Assembly: GCA_025930755.1 (NCBI GenBank)
Contig: JAICOJ010000030.1
Span: 1-32,480, forward strand
DNA length: 32,480 nucleotides
From: Gemmatimonadaceae bacterium
GTDB lineage: Bacteria; Gemmatimonadota; Gemmatimonadetes; Gemmatimonadales; Gemmatimonadaceae
Direction: 5' to 3'
Both the position numbers and the translations under genes were made by a program. The notes below the pieces were generated by a model. The model did not search any database, was not told the DNA's origin, and saw only the letters and a list, made by a program, of their open reading frames with translations. Below are positions 1-8,542 of the stretch, one piece after another; positions within the stretch are counted from its first letter, which is position 1, and the number at the start of each line of letters is the position of its first letter.

Positions 1-1
1 C

Positions 2-304
2 ATCCTGCAGCAGTCCGGCTTCGAGATCGTCGGGGAGGCTGAGACGGGCGTTCAGGCCGTCGAGAAGTACAAGCAGCTGCGACCCGATCTCGTAACGATG
101 GACATCGTGATGCCGGACATGGGCGGGATCGATGCGGTGCGTGAGATCACGAAGCTCGACCCCAACGCGAAGGTTCTCATGTGCAGCGCCATGGGGCAGC
201 AGGCGCTCGTGGTCGAAGCGATTCAAGCTGGCGCGAAGGATTTCGTCGTGAAGCCCTTTCAGCCGAGTCGAGTGCTGGAAGCGGTACAAAGAGTTCTTGG
301 ATAA
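2..304 (+). CDS. cheY: CheY-type response regulator receiver (5' truncated)
   Basis: The 3' portion of a single-domain receiver; the first residues lie outside the window, and 100 codons plus a TAA stop are visible. The phospho-acceptor Asp is in the strand reading VTMDIVMPDMGG (Asp codon 101-103). The signalling Ser is in VLMCSAMG, where the family has Thr or Ser, and the conserved Lys is in DFVVKPF near the C-terminus. Nothing follows the receiver fold, so this is a stand-alone CheY-like protein rather than a DNA-binding regulator. It lies 134 bases upstream of cheA and is the obvious phosphotransfer partner of that kinase, with CheC as a candidate phosphatase. The fold is certain; calling it the output CheY of this pathway is inference from position. 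Confidence 0.9.
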   Translation: MLQQSGFEIVGEAETGVQAVEKYKQLRPDLVTMDIVMPDMGGIDAVREITKLDPNAKVLMCSAMGQQALVVEAIQAGAKDFVVKPFQPSRVLEAVQRVLG

Positions 305-305
305 G

Positions 306-432
306 AGGGGTCAGGAGTCAGGAGTCAGGAGTCAGGGGGGTTCAGGGTTGAGGAGCCAGGGTTTGCGTGAGCGTACTCCTCGAACCTTCACCCTGACACC
401 CCCTGATTCCTGACTCCTGACTCCTGACCCCT
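306..432. repeat. Long inverted repeat built of 7-base units between cheY and cheA
   Basis: The left arm (306-340) is made of about four tandem copies of TCAGGAG bounded by G runs. The right arm (398-432) is its reverse complement with 33 of 35 positions matching. A weaker inner inverted match (341-355 against 376-397) extends the stem. The whole could form a hairpin of 35 or more base pairs in DNA or RNA. No T tract follows, so it is not a classical terminator, but it separates the cheY and cheA transcription units and ends 6 bases before the cheA start codon. No clear ribosome-binding site is present there. Confidence 0.85.
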
Positions 433-438
433 ACGCGC

Positions 439-2346
439 ATGGACCTCACCCGCTACGCCGACCTCTTCCCCACCGAGAGCCGAGAGCACCTTTCGGCGAT
501 CAACCACCTGCTGCTGGAGCTGGAGCGCGACCCAACGGCTGCGGAGCCGTTGAGCGCGATCTTCCGCGCCGTCCACACGGTGAAGGGGATGAGCGCGACG
601 ATGGGGTACGAGGCGGTTGCGACACTGACGCACGAGCTCGAAACCGTGCTCGACTCCGTGCGACGCGGGGAGCGGAAGATCACGCCGACGGTCATGGACG
701 CCCTGTTCGAGGCGGCCGATGTGCTCGAGACGTCGGTGGAGCAGGCGGTCCGCGGACAGGATGCGACCGCGGACGCCGCGCCGGTGGTCGAGCGCCTGCG
801 CGCGATGGGCCGCATGAGCGGGGAATTCCCCGCGGTGACCAGCATTCCTTCCAGCGCTTCTCCAGCGCCTGCAGCGCCTCCAGTGCCTGCAGCGCCTGCA
901 GCGCCTGCAGCGCCTTCGCAGCTCCTCATCCGCATCCGGCTCGCGGCCAACGTTCCGCTGCGCGGTGTGCGCGCCTTCGTGGTGGTGAGGCGCGCCGAAT
1001 CGTTAGGGCGTGTGGTGGAGGTCGTCCCTCCGGTGGAGGCCCTCCAGGCGGAGCAGTTCGAGCGTGAGTTCGCCATCCGTCTCGAGACCGAGATGCCGCC
1101 CGGCGACGTTGCAACCGCGCTCCGTGCGGCCGGCGATGTCGATCGCGTCGACATCGACGATCTCAAGGCGCGCGCGGCAGCGCAGGCCGCGGAATCGGGA
1201 CGCGCGCGCTCGTCGCGGAACGTCCGCATCGATCTTCGACGGCTCGATGCGCTGATGAACCTCATCGGCGAGCTCGTGATCACCCGCGGCCGCCTCGTTC
1301 AGCTCGCGATTACCCGCGATGATCCCGCGCTCACCGAGGCGGTCACCGAGGCGTCGCGGCTCGTGTCCGATTTGCAGGATCAGATCATGGCCAGCCGCAT
1401 GGTGCCGGTGTGGCAGGTCTTCGACCGCTTCCCGCGACTCGTGCGCGATTCGGCGCGTTCCCTCGGCAAGCAGATCGAGTTCACGATCGAAGGGAAGGAG
1501 ATCGAGCTCGACCGCTCCATGCTCGACGAGATCGGCGATCCCGTCGTTCACCTGCTGCGCAACGCGATCGACCACGGATTCGAGTCGGCCACGGAGCGGG
1601 TGGCGGCGGGGAAGCCGCCGACGGGGCGGCTCGTGTTGTCCGCGGCGCGCGAGCGCTCGTCGATCACCATACGCGTGAGCGATGACGGCCGGGGGATCGA
1701 TCGGGATCGCGTGCTCGCCAAGGCACGGCACCTTGGCCTCGTCGACACGGGACGCACCGAGCTCAGCGATGACGACCTCATTCGCCTCATTTCGCGGCCG
1801 GGCTTCTCGACTGCCGAGCGCGTCACGGACATCTCGGGCAGGGGCGTCGGCATCGACGTCGTGCACGCCCGTATCCGCTCCCTGGGCGGCTCGGTGGAGA
1901 TTCGCTCCATTCCCGGGAAGGGAACGACGGTGACGCTCAGGCTGCCGCTCACGCTGGCGATTCTGCGCGCGCTGCTCGTTCGCGTCGATGGCGACACGTT
2001 CGCGGTGCCGATGACGCACGTGAACGAGACGGTGGAGCTCGAGGGTGCCGCGCTCAAATCGGTGAAGGGGCACGAAGTGCTCATGCTCCGGGACGACGTT
2101 CTTCCGCTGGTGCGCTTCCGCTCGCTGCTTGGCCTCGCCGCCGACGGCGCGCGGATGCCGCAGGTGATCGTGCTCGAAGTCGGCGAGCGTCGGGCAGGAC
2201 TCGTCGTCGACGAGCTGGCGGGACAGCAGGACATCGTGGTGAAGCAGTTCGACGCCGTTCGAAATGCAGCCGCGCTGTTCAGCGGCGCGACGATCCTGGG
2301 CGATGGGGCGCCCGCGCTGATCGTGGACGTGGGCAGCCTTCTGTAG
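439..2346 (+). CDS. cheA: Chemotaxis histidine kinase CheA
   Basis: A 635-residue CheA, the autophosphorylating kinase of a chemosensory array that passes phosphate to CheY and CheB. Domains in order: Hpt (P1), residues 1-125, with phospho-accepting His46 in RAVHTVKG; an Ala/Pro linker, about 137-160; a P2-like domain, about 160-243; the P3 dimerisation helices, about 258-340, with MASRMVP; the HATPase P4 with N box LLRNAIDHGFE (372-382), G1 box DDGRGI (415-420) and the GFSTAERVTDISGRGVG region (455-471); and a CheW-like P5, about 505-635. All catalytic boxes look intact and the length is normal for the family. The start at 439 gives a complete Hpt helix, although the base sequence before it, the right arm of a hairpin, has no evident ribosome-binding site. 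cheC follows 10 bases downstream. Confidence 0.97.
   Translation: MDLTRYADLFPTESREHLSAINHLLLELERDPTAAEPLSAIFRAVHTVKGMSATMGYEAVATLTHELETVLDSVRRGERKITPTVMDALFEAADVLETSVEQAVRGQDATADAAPVVERLRAMGRMSGEFPAVTSIPSSASPAPAAPPVPAAPAAPAAPSQLLIRIRLAANVPLRGVRAFVVVRRAESLGRVVEVVPPVEALQAEQFEREFAIRLETEMPPGDVATALRAAGDVDRVDIDDLKARAAAQAAESGRARSSRNVRIDLRRLDALMNLIGELVITRGRLVQLAITRDDPALTEAVTEASRLVSDLQDQIMASRMVPVWQVFDRFPRLVRDSARSLGKQIEFTIEGKEIELDRSMLDEIGDPVVHLLRNAIDHGFESATERVAAGKPPTGRLVLSAARERSSITIRVSDDGRGIDRDRVLAKARHLGLVDTGRTELSDDDLIRLISRPGFSTAERVTDISGRGVGIDVVHARIRSLGGSVEIRSIPGKGTTVTLRLPLTLAILRALLVRVDGDTFAVPMTHVNETVELEGAALKSVKGHEVLMLRDDVLPLVRFRSLLGLAADGARMPQVIVLEVGERRAGLVVDELAGQQDIVVKQFDAVRNAAALFSGATILGDGAPALIVDVGSLL
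862..917 (+). repeat. 9-base tandem repeat encoding the CheA P1-P2 linker
   Basis: Imperfect tandem copies of the unit GCGCCTGCA (with CCTCCA variants) encode a run of Ala-Ala-Pro in the linker between Hpt and the P2-like domain. The 9-base length keeps frame, so copy number could vary without breaking the kinase. A very similar unit, GCGCCTCCA, recurs in cheW at about 15280-15350. Confidence 0.75.
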
Positions 2347-2356
2347 AGGAGAGGGA

Positions 2357-2977
2357 ATGAACGACATCAAGGAGTTGAAGGCCGTCCAGCTCGATGCGCT
2401 GCGCGAGGTCGCCAACATCGGCGCCGGGCATGCGGCGACCGCGCTTTCGCAAATGACCGGAAGCACGATCATGATCAGCGTGCCGACGATCAACATCGCC
2501 TCGCTCGAGGATGTGCCGACGCAGATCAGCGAGCCGGAGGAACCGATCGCCGCGGTGCTCATGCACATGGTGGGCGACCTGACCGGCCGCACGCTGCTCG
2601 TCTTCCCGCGGCCGACGGCAATGCGGCTGGCCGAGCTGATGCTGCGACGGCCGGCCGGCTCCTCGACGGAGATGGGGCCGCTCGAGCAGTCGGCGATCAA
2701 GGAGGCGGGCAACATTCTCAGCGGCGCCTACATGAACGCGCTCAGCGAGTTCATGGGGCTCATGCTGCTGCCGTCCCCGCCCAGCCTCGCCGTCGACATG
2801 TCCTCGGCGATCCTGTCGACGGCGTTCCTGCAGTTCGGAACCGATCGCGATCATGTGTTCTACGTCGAAAGCCAGTTTTTCCTCCAGGAGCAGAACGAGC
2901 ACCTCCGCGGCTTCTTCCTCCTGCTGCCCGACCTCGCGTCGCTGCAAGCCATCCTTCGCGCGGTACGACTGGCCTGA
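2357..2977 (+). CDS. cheC: CheY-P phosphatase CheC
   Basis: A 206-residue CheC. It removes phosphate from CheY-P and in the known systems partners with CheD. Both signature D/S-x3-E-x2-N active sites are present: Asp13/Glu17/Asn20 in LDALREVANIGAG and Ser112/Glu116/Asn119 in QSAIKEAGNILSG, the same pseudo-symmetric layout as Thermotoga CheC. A good ribosome-binding site (AGGAGAGGG, 2347-2355) precedes the ATG. The presence of cheD about 10.5 kb downstream in the same operon fits a CheC-CheD feedback pair. The protein lacks the FliM/FliY switch-binding tail. Identity is firm. Confidence 0.95.
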   Translation: MNDIKELKAVQLDALREVANIGAGHAATALSQMTGSTIMISVPTINIASLEDVPTQISEPEEPIAAVLMHMVGDLTGRTLLVFPRPTAMRLAELMLRRPAGSSTEMGPLEQSAIKEAGNILSGAYMNALSEFMGLMLLPSPPSLAVDMSSAILSTAFLQFGTDRDHVFYVESQFFLQEQNEHLRGFFLLLPDLASLQAILRAVRLA

Positions 2978-2980
2978 TAC

Positions 2981-5686
2981 ATGACCCCCGTCCTCACATC
3001 CGAGCGCGACCGCGAGGTCCTGCGCTCGTTTGCTCGACGGATCGATCCGTCGGATGCGGGGGCGCATAACAACCTCGGGGTTCTCTATTTCAACAAGGGA
3101 CTCTACGAGGAAGCGGTGACCGCGTTCACGCGCGCGCTCGAGCTCGACTCGAAGATGCAGGTGGCGCAGCGCAACCTCGAGATCGCGTACTTCAACACCG
3201 GCTACTACGATCGTCGCGTCTCCGAGCTGACGGAGCGACTGCGCCAGCGGCCCGACGACCGCGACGCGCGCTGGGAGCTCGGGCGCGCATACGCGTCCCT
3301 CGGCAACGTGACCGAGGCGGTGCGCGAGTTCAGCGCGCTCCTGCTGCACCACCCCGAGGATCTCGGCGCGATCGTGCAGCTCGGGCTGGCCGAGAAGGCC
3401 AGCGGAGATCTCGAGAAGGCGCAGCAGTGGTTCGAGCGCGCGCTCGCGCTCGACCCCAACAGCTCCGTGGTGAACTTCTACCTCGGCGAGGTCATCTACA
3501 ACCGCGGCCTCAACGAGGAGGCGCTCGCGGCGCTGAAGCGCGCGCTCGAGCTCAATCCCGACAATCCCGACGCGCACTACCTCATGGGATTCGTCCTCGG
3601 GGACATGGGCCGCCACGAGGATGCCCGCGCCGCGCAGAAAAAGGCGATCGCGCTGAATCCCACCCTGTCGCGCGCCCAGGCGAACCTCTCGCTGGAGCGC
3701 TACAAGGACGCACGCTACGAGTCGCTGTTGCCCGACCAGCGCCGCCGCGCGGCGGAACGGCTCGAGGTCGCGGAAGAGAAGACGCTCGCGCACTTCAACC
3801 TCGGGCTCGCGTTCCGTCAGAAGGCGTACTACGCCGAGGCATTGCGGGAGTATCGCATCGCCCTCGAGCGGGGCGAGGACCGCCTCCTCGTCATGCAGGC
3901 CATGGCCGAGGTGCACCTTCTCCGGAAGGACACCAATGCCGCGTACGAGCTGTACGAGCAGCTGGTCGCCGAGCAACCGGGCAGCCCCAAGCTCTGGGCC
4001 GAGCGCGGTGTCGCGTTGCACCAGGAAGGGCGGTACGCCGACGCGGCGAAGAGCTATCGAACGGCCCTCGAGGCGGATCCGCGCTACGCGATCGCGCACA
4101 ACAATCTGGGCGTCGCGCTGTATCACGGCGGCCAGACCGAGGAGGCGATCGACGCCTTCCGCGCCGCACTCGGGATCGAAGCCGCCTTCACCAAGGCGTG
4201 GCTGAACCTCGCGCTCCTGCTCTTCAAGGGAAAGCGGCTGCAACTGTCACTCGAGGCGTATCGCCAGGTGCTCGCCGTGGAGCCCGAGCAGCCGGTCGCC
4301 TGGAATGGCATCGGTCTCGTGCTGGCCGAGCTCAAGAAGTACGAGGACGCGCGCAACGCGTTCGGGCGCGCGATCCAGGCGCGCCCCGACTACGCCGAAG
4401 CGCACTATAACCTCAGCTTCGCGCTCTCCAACCTCGGCGACTTCGAGGGCGCGTTGCGAGAGACGAAGCGCGCGCTGGAGATCGACCCGTATTACGTCGC
4501 GCAGAAGTTCGAGCTGGCGATCGATCTCGAGTACGAGGATCCCGATCTCTCGATCGTTCCCGACCTCGGCGGCGAGAAGCGACAGGACGAAAGCGTCGAG
4601 GAGTTCGCGTTCGATGCGCGTGTCCTGGACTCGCTCTTCACGTCGCTGAAGCCTGCGCCGGCGGAGACGACCGCCCCCGGAGAAGCAAATCCGTACGCGA
4701 TGGCCGTCGATTACCTCACCAAGGGGCTGCTCGAGCGTGCGTCCGCGGAGATCAGCCGCGCGATGACCCGCGGTGGAGACCGCAGCGAAGGGCTCGCCCT
4801 GCTCGGCGATGTTTTCACACGCCAGGGCCTGTTCGGGGAAGCGCTCGAGCGCTACCGCGAAGCGCGGGCCCACAATGGTCATGTGCCGACGCGGGCGCTG
4901 CTGGGCGAGACGCGCGCGCTCCTCGTGCTCGGCCGAGCTGCCGAGGCGCGCGTCGTCGCCGAGGAGCTGCTCGCGGTCGATGGAACGAGCGTGGAGGGGC
5001 TGCTGCTCGCCGCGTCGGCGCGCGCGGACGAGGGTGACCCGGCCGGCGCGCTGGAGCATCTCGACAAGGCACGCCGTCTCGCGCCGGCACGCCCGGATGT
5101 CCTGCAGAAGATCGGCGACGTCGCGCGCGCGGTGGGAGACGTCGAAGGGGCGATCGCGGCCTATCGTGACGCCATCGATCTCGATCGTGATTTCGCCGTG
5201 GTGCGATTCGAGCTGGCGCGGCTCGTCGCCGAGCGCGGGCAGGCGAAGGAGGCGGAGGAGCATTTGCTCGCGGCGCTCGAGGCCGTCCCCACATACGTGG
5301 AGGCGACGCTCGAGCTCGCCGCCGTGCGCCGGAACTTCGGCCGCGCGAAGGAAGCGCTCACCCCGCTGGTCGATCTGCTGAAGCGCGACCCCTACAACCT
5401 CGATGCTCTGCTCGCCCTCGGTGAGACCCTGCTCACGCTGGAGCGGCGGAGCGATGCACGCACGGCCTTCGAGCGGATCGTGCGGTTCGATCCCGATCAC
5501 GCGGGCGCGCTGTATTACCAGGGCGTGCTCCTCGCCGAACAGCACCGGTATCGCGACGCGATCGCGAAGTGGCACCGCGTGGTGGACGTCGAGCCCGCCA
5601 GCGAATTCGCGCGCCGCGCCCGGCGCGATGCGCGTACCGCGGCTGACCTGCAGCGGATCTTCCGCTCGCGTGAGGAGGTCGCCTAG
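2981..5686 (+). CDS. Large two-block TPR protein
   Basis: A 901-residue protein made almost wholly of tetratricopeptide repeats. The first block, about residues 25-510, has typical units such as AHNNLGVLYFNKGLYEEAV and AHYNLSFALSNLGDFEGAL. A non-repeat acidic linker, about 515-568, follows (with PDLSIVPDLGGEK), then a second block from about 570 to 895. There is no signal peptide or membrane segment, so it should be cytoplasmic. TPR arrays form protein-binding superhelices, and its place between cheC and a PATAN-TPR gene suggests a scaffold or adaptor for this signalling complex. No enzymatic domain is visible. The start is 3 bases after the cheC stop, which argues for coupled translation. 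The specific partner is unknown. Confidence 0.9.
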   Translation: MTPVLTSERDREVLRSFARRIDPSDAGAHNNLGVLYFNKGLYEEAVTAFTRALELDSKMQVAQRNLEIAYFNTGYYDRRVSELTERLRQRPDDRDARWELGRAYASLGNVTEAVREFSALLLHHPEDLGAIVQLGLAEKASGDLEKAQQWFERALALDPNSSVVNFYLGEVIYNRGLNEEALAALKRALELNPDNPDAHYLMGFVLGDMGRHEDARAAQKKAIALNPTLSRAQANLSLERYKDARYESLLPDQRRRAAERLEVAEEKTLAHFNLGLAFRQKAYYAEALREYRIALERGEDRLLVMQAMAEVHLLRKDTNAAYELYEQLVAEQPGSPKLWAERGVALHQEGRYADAAKSYRTALEADPRYAIAHNNLGVALYHGGQTEEAIDAFRAALGIEAAFTKAWLNLALLLFKGKRLQLSLEAYRQVLAVEPEQPVAWNGIGLVLAELKKYEDARNAFGRAIQARPDYAEAHYNLSFALSNLGDFEGALRETKRALEIDPYYVAQKFELAIDLEYEDPDLSIVPDLGGEKRQDESVEEFAFDARVLDSLFTSLKPAPAETTAPGEANPYAMAVDYLTKGLLERASAEISRAMTRGGDRSEGLALLGDVFTRQGLFGEALERYREARAHNGHVPTRALLGETRALLVLGRAAEARVVAEELLAVDGTSVEGLLLAASARADEGDPAGALEHLDKARRLAPARPDVLQKIGDVARAVGDVEGAIAAYRDAIDLDRDFAVVRFELARLVAERGQAKEAEEHLLAALEAVPTYVEATLELAAVRRNFGRAKEALTPLVDLLKRDPYNLDALLALGETLLTLERRSDARTAFERIVRFDPDHAGALYYQGVLLAEQHRYRDAIAKWHRVVDVEPASEFARRARRDARTAADLQRIFRSREEVA

Positions 5687-5688
5687 CG

Positions 5689-6834
5689 ATGCCGATCGAA
5701 GGACCGCTGCGCGAGCTTGGCATCCACGACGTCTTCCAGCTACTCGACCTGAGCCGGAAGACGGGCGCGTTGAGCGTCGTCTCGGCGCTGCGCGACAACC
5801 AGGGTACCGTCTTCTTCGACGGGGGCGCCGTCGTGTTCGCGTCCATTCGCAGCAATCCGCACCGCCTGGGCGACATGCTCGTGCGAGCGGGGAAGATCAC
5901 GGAGGCCGATCTCGATCGGGCGCGCGCGCAGCAGCAGAAGGGCGACGTGCGGCGGCTGGGCGAGATTCTGCTGGAGATCGGGGCCGTGACGCCGAAGGAG
6001 CTCGAGCGGCACGTGCGCCTGCACATCGAAGAGGTGGTCTTCGAGCTGATGTCGTGGCGCGAGGGGTACTTCTCGTTCGAGGAACGCCCGATCTCCGATG
6101 CGCCCAGTGAAGCGTCGGTGCGCATCTCGACCGAATCGCTTCTCATGGAAGGCGCGCGCCGAATCGACGAGTGGTCGCGCATCGAGGGGAAGGTGCCGCA
6201 CGTCGGCGTGGTGCCGGTGCTCGCGCCCTTGCGCGCGGACCACCCATCACTCCTCGACCTCCTGCCCAACGAGTGGGAAGTGCTGGCGGAAATCGATGGG
6301 GCCAAGGACCTGCGCGAGATCGCGCTGCGCCTGGGCCAGAGCGATTTCGACATCGCCAAGATCGTCTACGGGATGGTCACCACCGGCGTCATCGAGCTGC
6401 GCGACCCGCGGCTGGTGACGCCCCGTCACGTCGGCGCGCCGGAGGATGCCCGGCCTCACGTCGAGCGTGCGCGCACCTTGCTCGAGTCGGGCAACGTCGA
6501 GGGGGCGCTCGCGGCGGCGCGTCAGGCGATCTCGGCCGACCCGCAGATGGCCGAGGCGCGGGTCGCCATGGCTCGTGCGCTCAACAAGGCGGGTCGCCTC
6601 AACGATGCGGCCGAGGAGCTCCGGAGAGCGCTGCAGCTCGATCCGCTTCACCCCGACACGCACGTCGAGATGGGTTACTGCGCGGCTGCGCGCGGTGACC
6701 TCGGCGAAGCGATGGCGGCGTGGGAACGCTATCTCCGCATGCTACCGAACAGTGGCGACGCCGCTCGGGTGCGCGAGGCATTGGCGAGCGCATCTGCGCT
6801 CCATGGATTGTTGACGGGGCGCGCGCATGGCTGA
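5689..6834 (+). CDS. PATAN (DUF4388)-TPR protein, copy 1
   Basis: A 381-residue cytoplasmic protein. The N-terminal 100 residues match the DUF4388/PATAN fold: opening MPIEGPLRELGIHDVFQLL, then KTGALSV and a GTVFFDGGAVVFA hairpin. A helical LGDMLVRAGKITEADLD segment resembles the GspE/MshE N-terminal fold, and a winged-helix-like middle lies around residues 195-250. About 265-365 are TPR units. PATAN proteins are known in cyanobacterial and myxobacterial response-regulator contexts, where they mediate protein contacts controlling motility and polarity. It begins 2 bases after the preceding TPR gene and overlaps the next by 8. A paralogue sits at 11068-12687; the two frame the Roadblock-GTPase-AAA+ block. 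The exact role is inference. Confidence 0.88.
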   Translation: MPIEGPLRELGIHDVFQLLDLSRKTGALSVVSALRDNQGTVFFDGGAVVFASIRSNPHRLGDMLVRAGKITEADLDRARAQQQKGDVRRLGEILLEIGAVTPKELERHVRLHIEEVVFELMSWREGYFSFEERPISDAPSEASVRISTESLLMEGARRIDEWSRIEGKVPHVGVVPVLAPLRADHPSLLDLLPNEWEVLAEIDGAKDLREIALRLGQSDFDIAKIVYGMVTTGVIELRDPRLVTPRHVGAPEDARPHVERARTLLESGNVEGALAAARQAISADPQMAEARVAMARALNKAGRLNDAAEELRRALQLDPLHPDTHVEMGYCAAARGDLGEAMAAWERYLRMLPNSGDAARVREALASASALHGLLTGRAHG

Positions 6835-7696
6835 CGACATTCGCCGCCTGAGCGAAGCACTGGCCCGCGATCCCGCGAGCCCCGTTTACCTGCAGCTCGG
6901 TGAAGCGCTGCGGAAGACCGGGCAGCTCGATCTCGCGCTCAAGGTCGCGGTGCGCGGCCTCGAGCGGCACCCGCACGACGCCGACTCGCATGACCTCCTC
7001 GCCCGCATCGCCGTCGACCGGGGGGAGCTCGAGCGCGCCTTCGACGAGTGGGACATGGTCCGTCGGATAGCGCCCGCGCACCTCGGCGCCCGCAAGGGGA
7101 TGGGCTACGTCCTGTTCAAGCAGGGACGGTACGTCGAAGCGCAGGCGTACCTGAGCGAGGCCCATGAGCTCGACGGCGAAGACGAGACGGTCGCGACGGC
7201 GCTCGCAATGGTGAGGGTGAAACTGCGGGAAGCGGGGGCACAGGCTCCTCAGGGTCCTCAGGGTCCTCGACAGGTGCACCCCGAGGACACTGAGGACACT
7301 GCGGACCCCGCAGACCGTGACGACCCTGAGCACCTCAGGCTCTTCGACCAGATCAACGAAGGCGGCGAGCACACGGCGCTGCTGCTCGACGCCACCGGGC
7401 TCGTCATGGCGGGGACGTACGTGACGCAGGACGGCCGGGACGTCGCGCAGGAAGTGGGTGCCGAGCTCAGCGGCGTCAGCGATGAAGCGCGGCGGGCGAT
7501 GCGACATCTCGAGCTCGGTGACTGGTCGTCGCTCACCGTGGAAACCGACGCGGCGGTGGTCGCCATGGCGCCGATGCGCGATGACGCCCTGCTGCTCGTG
7601 GCGGCCACGAAGGCCATGCCGCTCGGGCTCGTGCATCGCGTTCTGGACCGATGCGTCGAGCGGGCCGGCGCCTGGCTGACGAAGGGGGGCGGGTGA
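6827..7696 (+). CDS. TPR-Roadblock/LC7 fusion protein
   Basis: A 289-residue protein. Residues 1-125 hold TPR-like helices (VYLQLGEALRKTGQLDLALK and similar), 130-167 are a low-complexity hydrophilic linker, and about 168-285 form a Roadblock/LC7 domain (HTALLLDATGLVMAGTYV start, AVVAMAPMRDDALLLVAA strand pair). Roadblock proteins such as MglB act as homodimeric regulators, including GTPase-activating proteins, of MglA-type GTPases, and one is encoded four genes downstream. The linker is encoded by an inverted pair of 9-base repeats (7245-7306) and reads GPQGPQ followed by EDTEDT. The gene overlaps both neighbours, by 8 bases upstream and by GTGA downstream. The domain call is confident; being the GAP is inference. 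Confidence 0.87.
   Translation: MADDIRRLSEALARDPASPVYLQLGEALRKTGQLDLALKVAVRGLERHPHDADSHDLLARIAVDRGELERAFDEWDMVRRIAPAHLGARKGMGYVLFKQGRYVEAQAYLSEAHELDGEDETVATALAMVRVKLREAGAQAPQGPQGPRQVHPEDTEDTADPADRDDPEHLRLFDQINEGGEHTALLLDATGLVMAGTYVTQDGRDVAQEVGAELSGVSDEARRAMRHLELGDWSSLTVETDAAVVAMAPMRDDALLLVAATKAMPLGLVHRVLDRCVERAGAWLTKGGG
7245..7306. repeat. Inverted repeat of 9-base units inside the TPR-Roadblock gene
   Basis: The left arm (7245-7269) is built from the unit CAGGGTCCT. The right arm (7282-7306) is its reverse complement at 21 of 25 positions, with a 12-base loop. It lies wholly within the interdomain linker and keeps frame. The same unit makes the larger palindrome at 18128-18247. Confidence 0.8.
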
Positions 7697-8043
7697 AGAC
7701 CAACCTCACGCCCATCATTTCGGCCCTCACCCGCCAGCGCGGAGTGCGCGGCAGCCTGCTCGTCGATGAGACGGACGGTGTCATCATCGACGCGACGCTG
7801 CACGTCGGCATGAAGGGACCCGCCTTCGCTGCTCTCGCCGCGTCGCTCTATCGCAAAGCGCGGTTGTCGGCTGATGCGGCCGGACTCGGCGGCGTCACAT
7901 TCCTGCGGCTGCGGGCCACCGAAGGACACGTCTGTGCCGCCGGAAAGAACGAGATGGTGCTCGTCATCGTCGCCGACGCGCGCGCGAACATCGGTCTCAT
8001 CCGGATGGAGATGCTCAAGGCGCTGGAGCGGCTCGTCATATGA
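7693..8043 (+). CDS. Roadblock/LC7 domain protein (MglB-like)
   Basis: A compact 116-residue single Roadblock/LC7 domain: a long N-terminal helix (NLTPIISALTRQRGVRGSLL), VDETDGVIIDATLHVG, the central helix around PAFAALAASLYRKAR, and a C-terminal helix (IGLIRMEMLKALERL). The start is set at GTG 7693 rather than the ATG at 7651: a G-rich AAGGGGGG site lies just upstream, GTG overlaps the preceding TGA as GTGA, and the extra upstream residues are an arginine-rich shadow of the preceding gene. The next gene overlaps by ATGA. It is the minimal Roadblock protein of the cluster and a reasonable candidate for an MglB-type partner of the GTPase at 8543. Function is inferred from family and neighbours. 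Confidence 0.88.
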   Translation: MKTNLTPIISALTRQRGVRGSLLVDETDGVIIDATLHVGMKGPAFAALAASLYRKARLSADAAGLGGVTFLRLRATEGHVCAAGKNEMVLVIVADARANIGLIRMEMLKALERLVI

Positions 8044-8537
8044 TCAGCGTCGCCGAGCCCTGGGTCGAGGCGCCGTTGAAGCGCTTCGTCGACGATTCGC
8101 GCGTCACGTTCGCGCTGCTCATCTACCCGAGCGGGCAGGTACTCGGACAGAGCGGGTTCTCGCGTGCGGTGGATGTGATGTCGGCAGCGGCGCTCGCGGC
8201 CGGCATCTACGCGACGGTCCGCGAGCTCGGTCGCACGCTCGACGGAAGGGGCTTTCGCGACGTGTTTCACGCCGGCGCGAAGCGCCGGCTCTACCTGGCG
8301 GAGGCGGCCACGCCGCGCGGGACGTGCCTCTTCCTCACGGTGTTCGATGAGCAGAGCTCGCTCGGGCTCGTCCAACTATACTTCGAGGAGCTGCGTACCA
8401 GCCTCGCGCAGATGAAGGTGCAGGTCCCCGATGCCGCCCCCATGCTCGACGAGAACTTCGAGGTCGAGCTGAATCGCAATCTCGCCATGCTGTTCGGGCG
8501 CGCGCCCGGACGCCGCAGCATCACTCCCACGTCCTGA
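8040..8537 (+). CDS. Roadblock/LC7-like protein with C-terminal extension
   Basis: A 165-residue cytoplasmic protein. Residues 1-125 resemble a Roadblock/LC7 fold (FALLIYPSGQVLGQSGF; SAAALAAGIYATVRELG; LYLAEAATPRGTCLFLTVF; LGLVQLYFEELRTSL). A tail of about 35 residues ends in ENFEVELNRNLAMLFGRAPG. It overlaps the previous gene by ATGA and is followed after 5 bases by the MglA-type GTPase. The Roadblock call is weaker than for its two neighbours, but three such genes in a row beside a GTPase make it likely. The conserved tail could be the docking part that differs between the three. Confidence 0.8.
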   Translation: MISVAEPWVEAPLKRFVDDSRVTFALLIYPSGQVLGQSGFSRAVDVMSAAALAAGIYATVRELGRTLDGRGFRDVFHAGAKRRLYLAEAATPRGTCLFLTVFDEQSSLGLVQLYFEELRTSLAQMKVQVPDAAPMLDENFEVELNRNLAMLFGRAPGRRSITPTS

Positions 8538-8542
8538 CCGTC

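Noticed and set aside
306-432. CRISPR-like direct repeats
   Set aside because: The units are only 7 bases with no spacers, and the two blocks are inverted relative to each other. The 18128-18247 array was rejected for the same reasons.
1003-2715. 570-codon open frame on the - strand across cheA and cheC
   Set aside because: It mirrors genes with clear domains on the + strand; its residues are Arg/Glu/His-rich low-quality sequence typical of GC-rich antisense frames. The same holds for the long - strand frames at 2279-4243, 4247-5575, 8819-10996 and 10819-12585.
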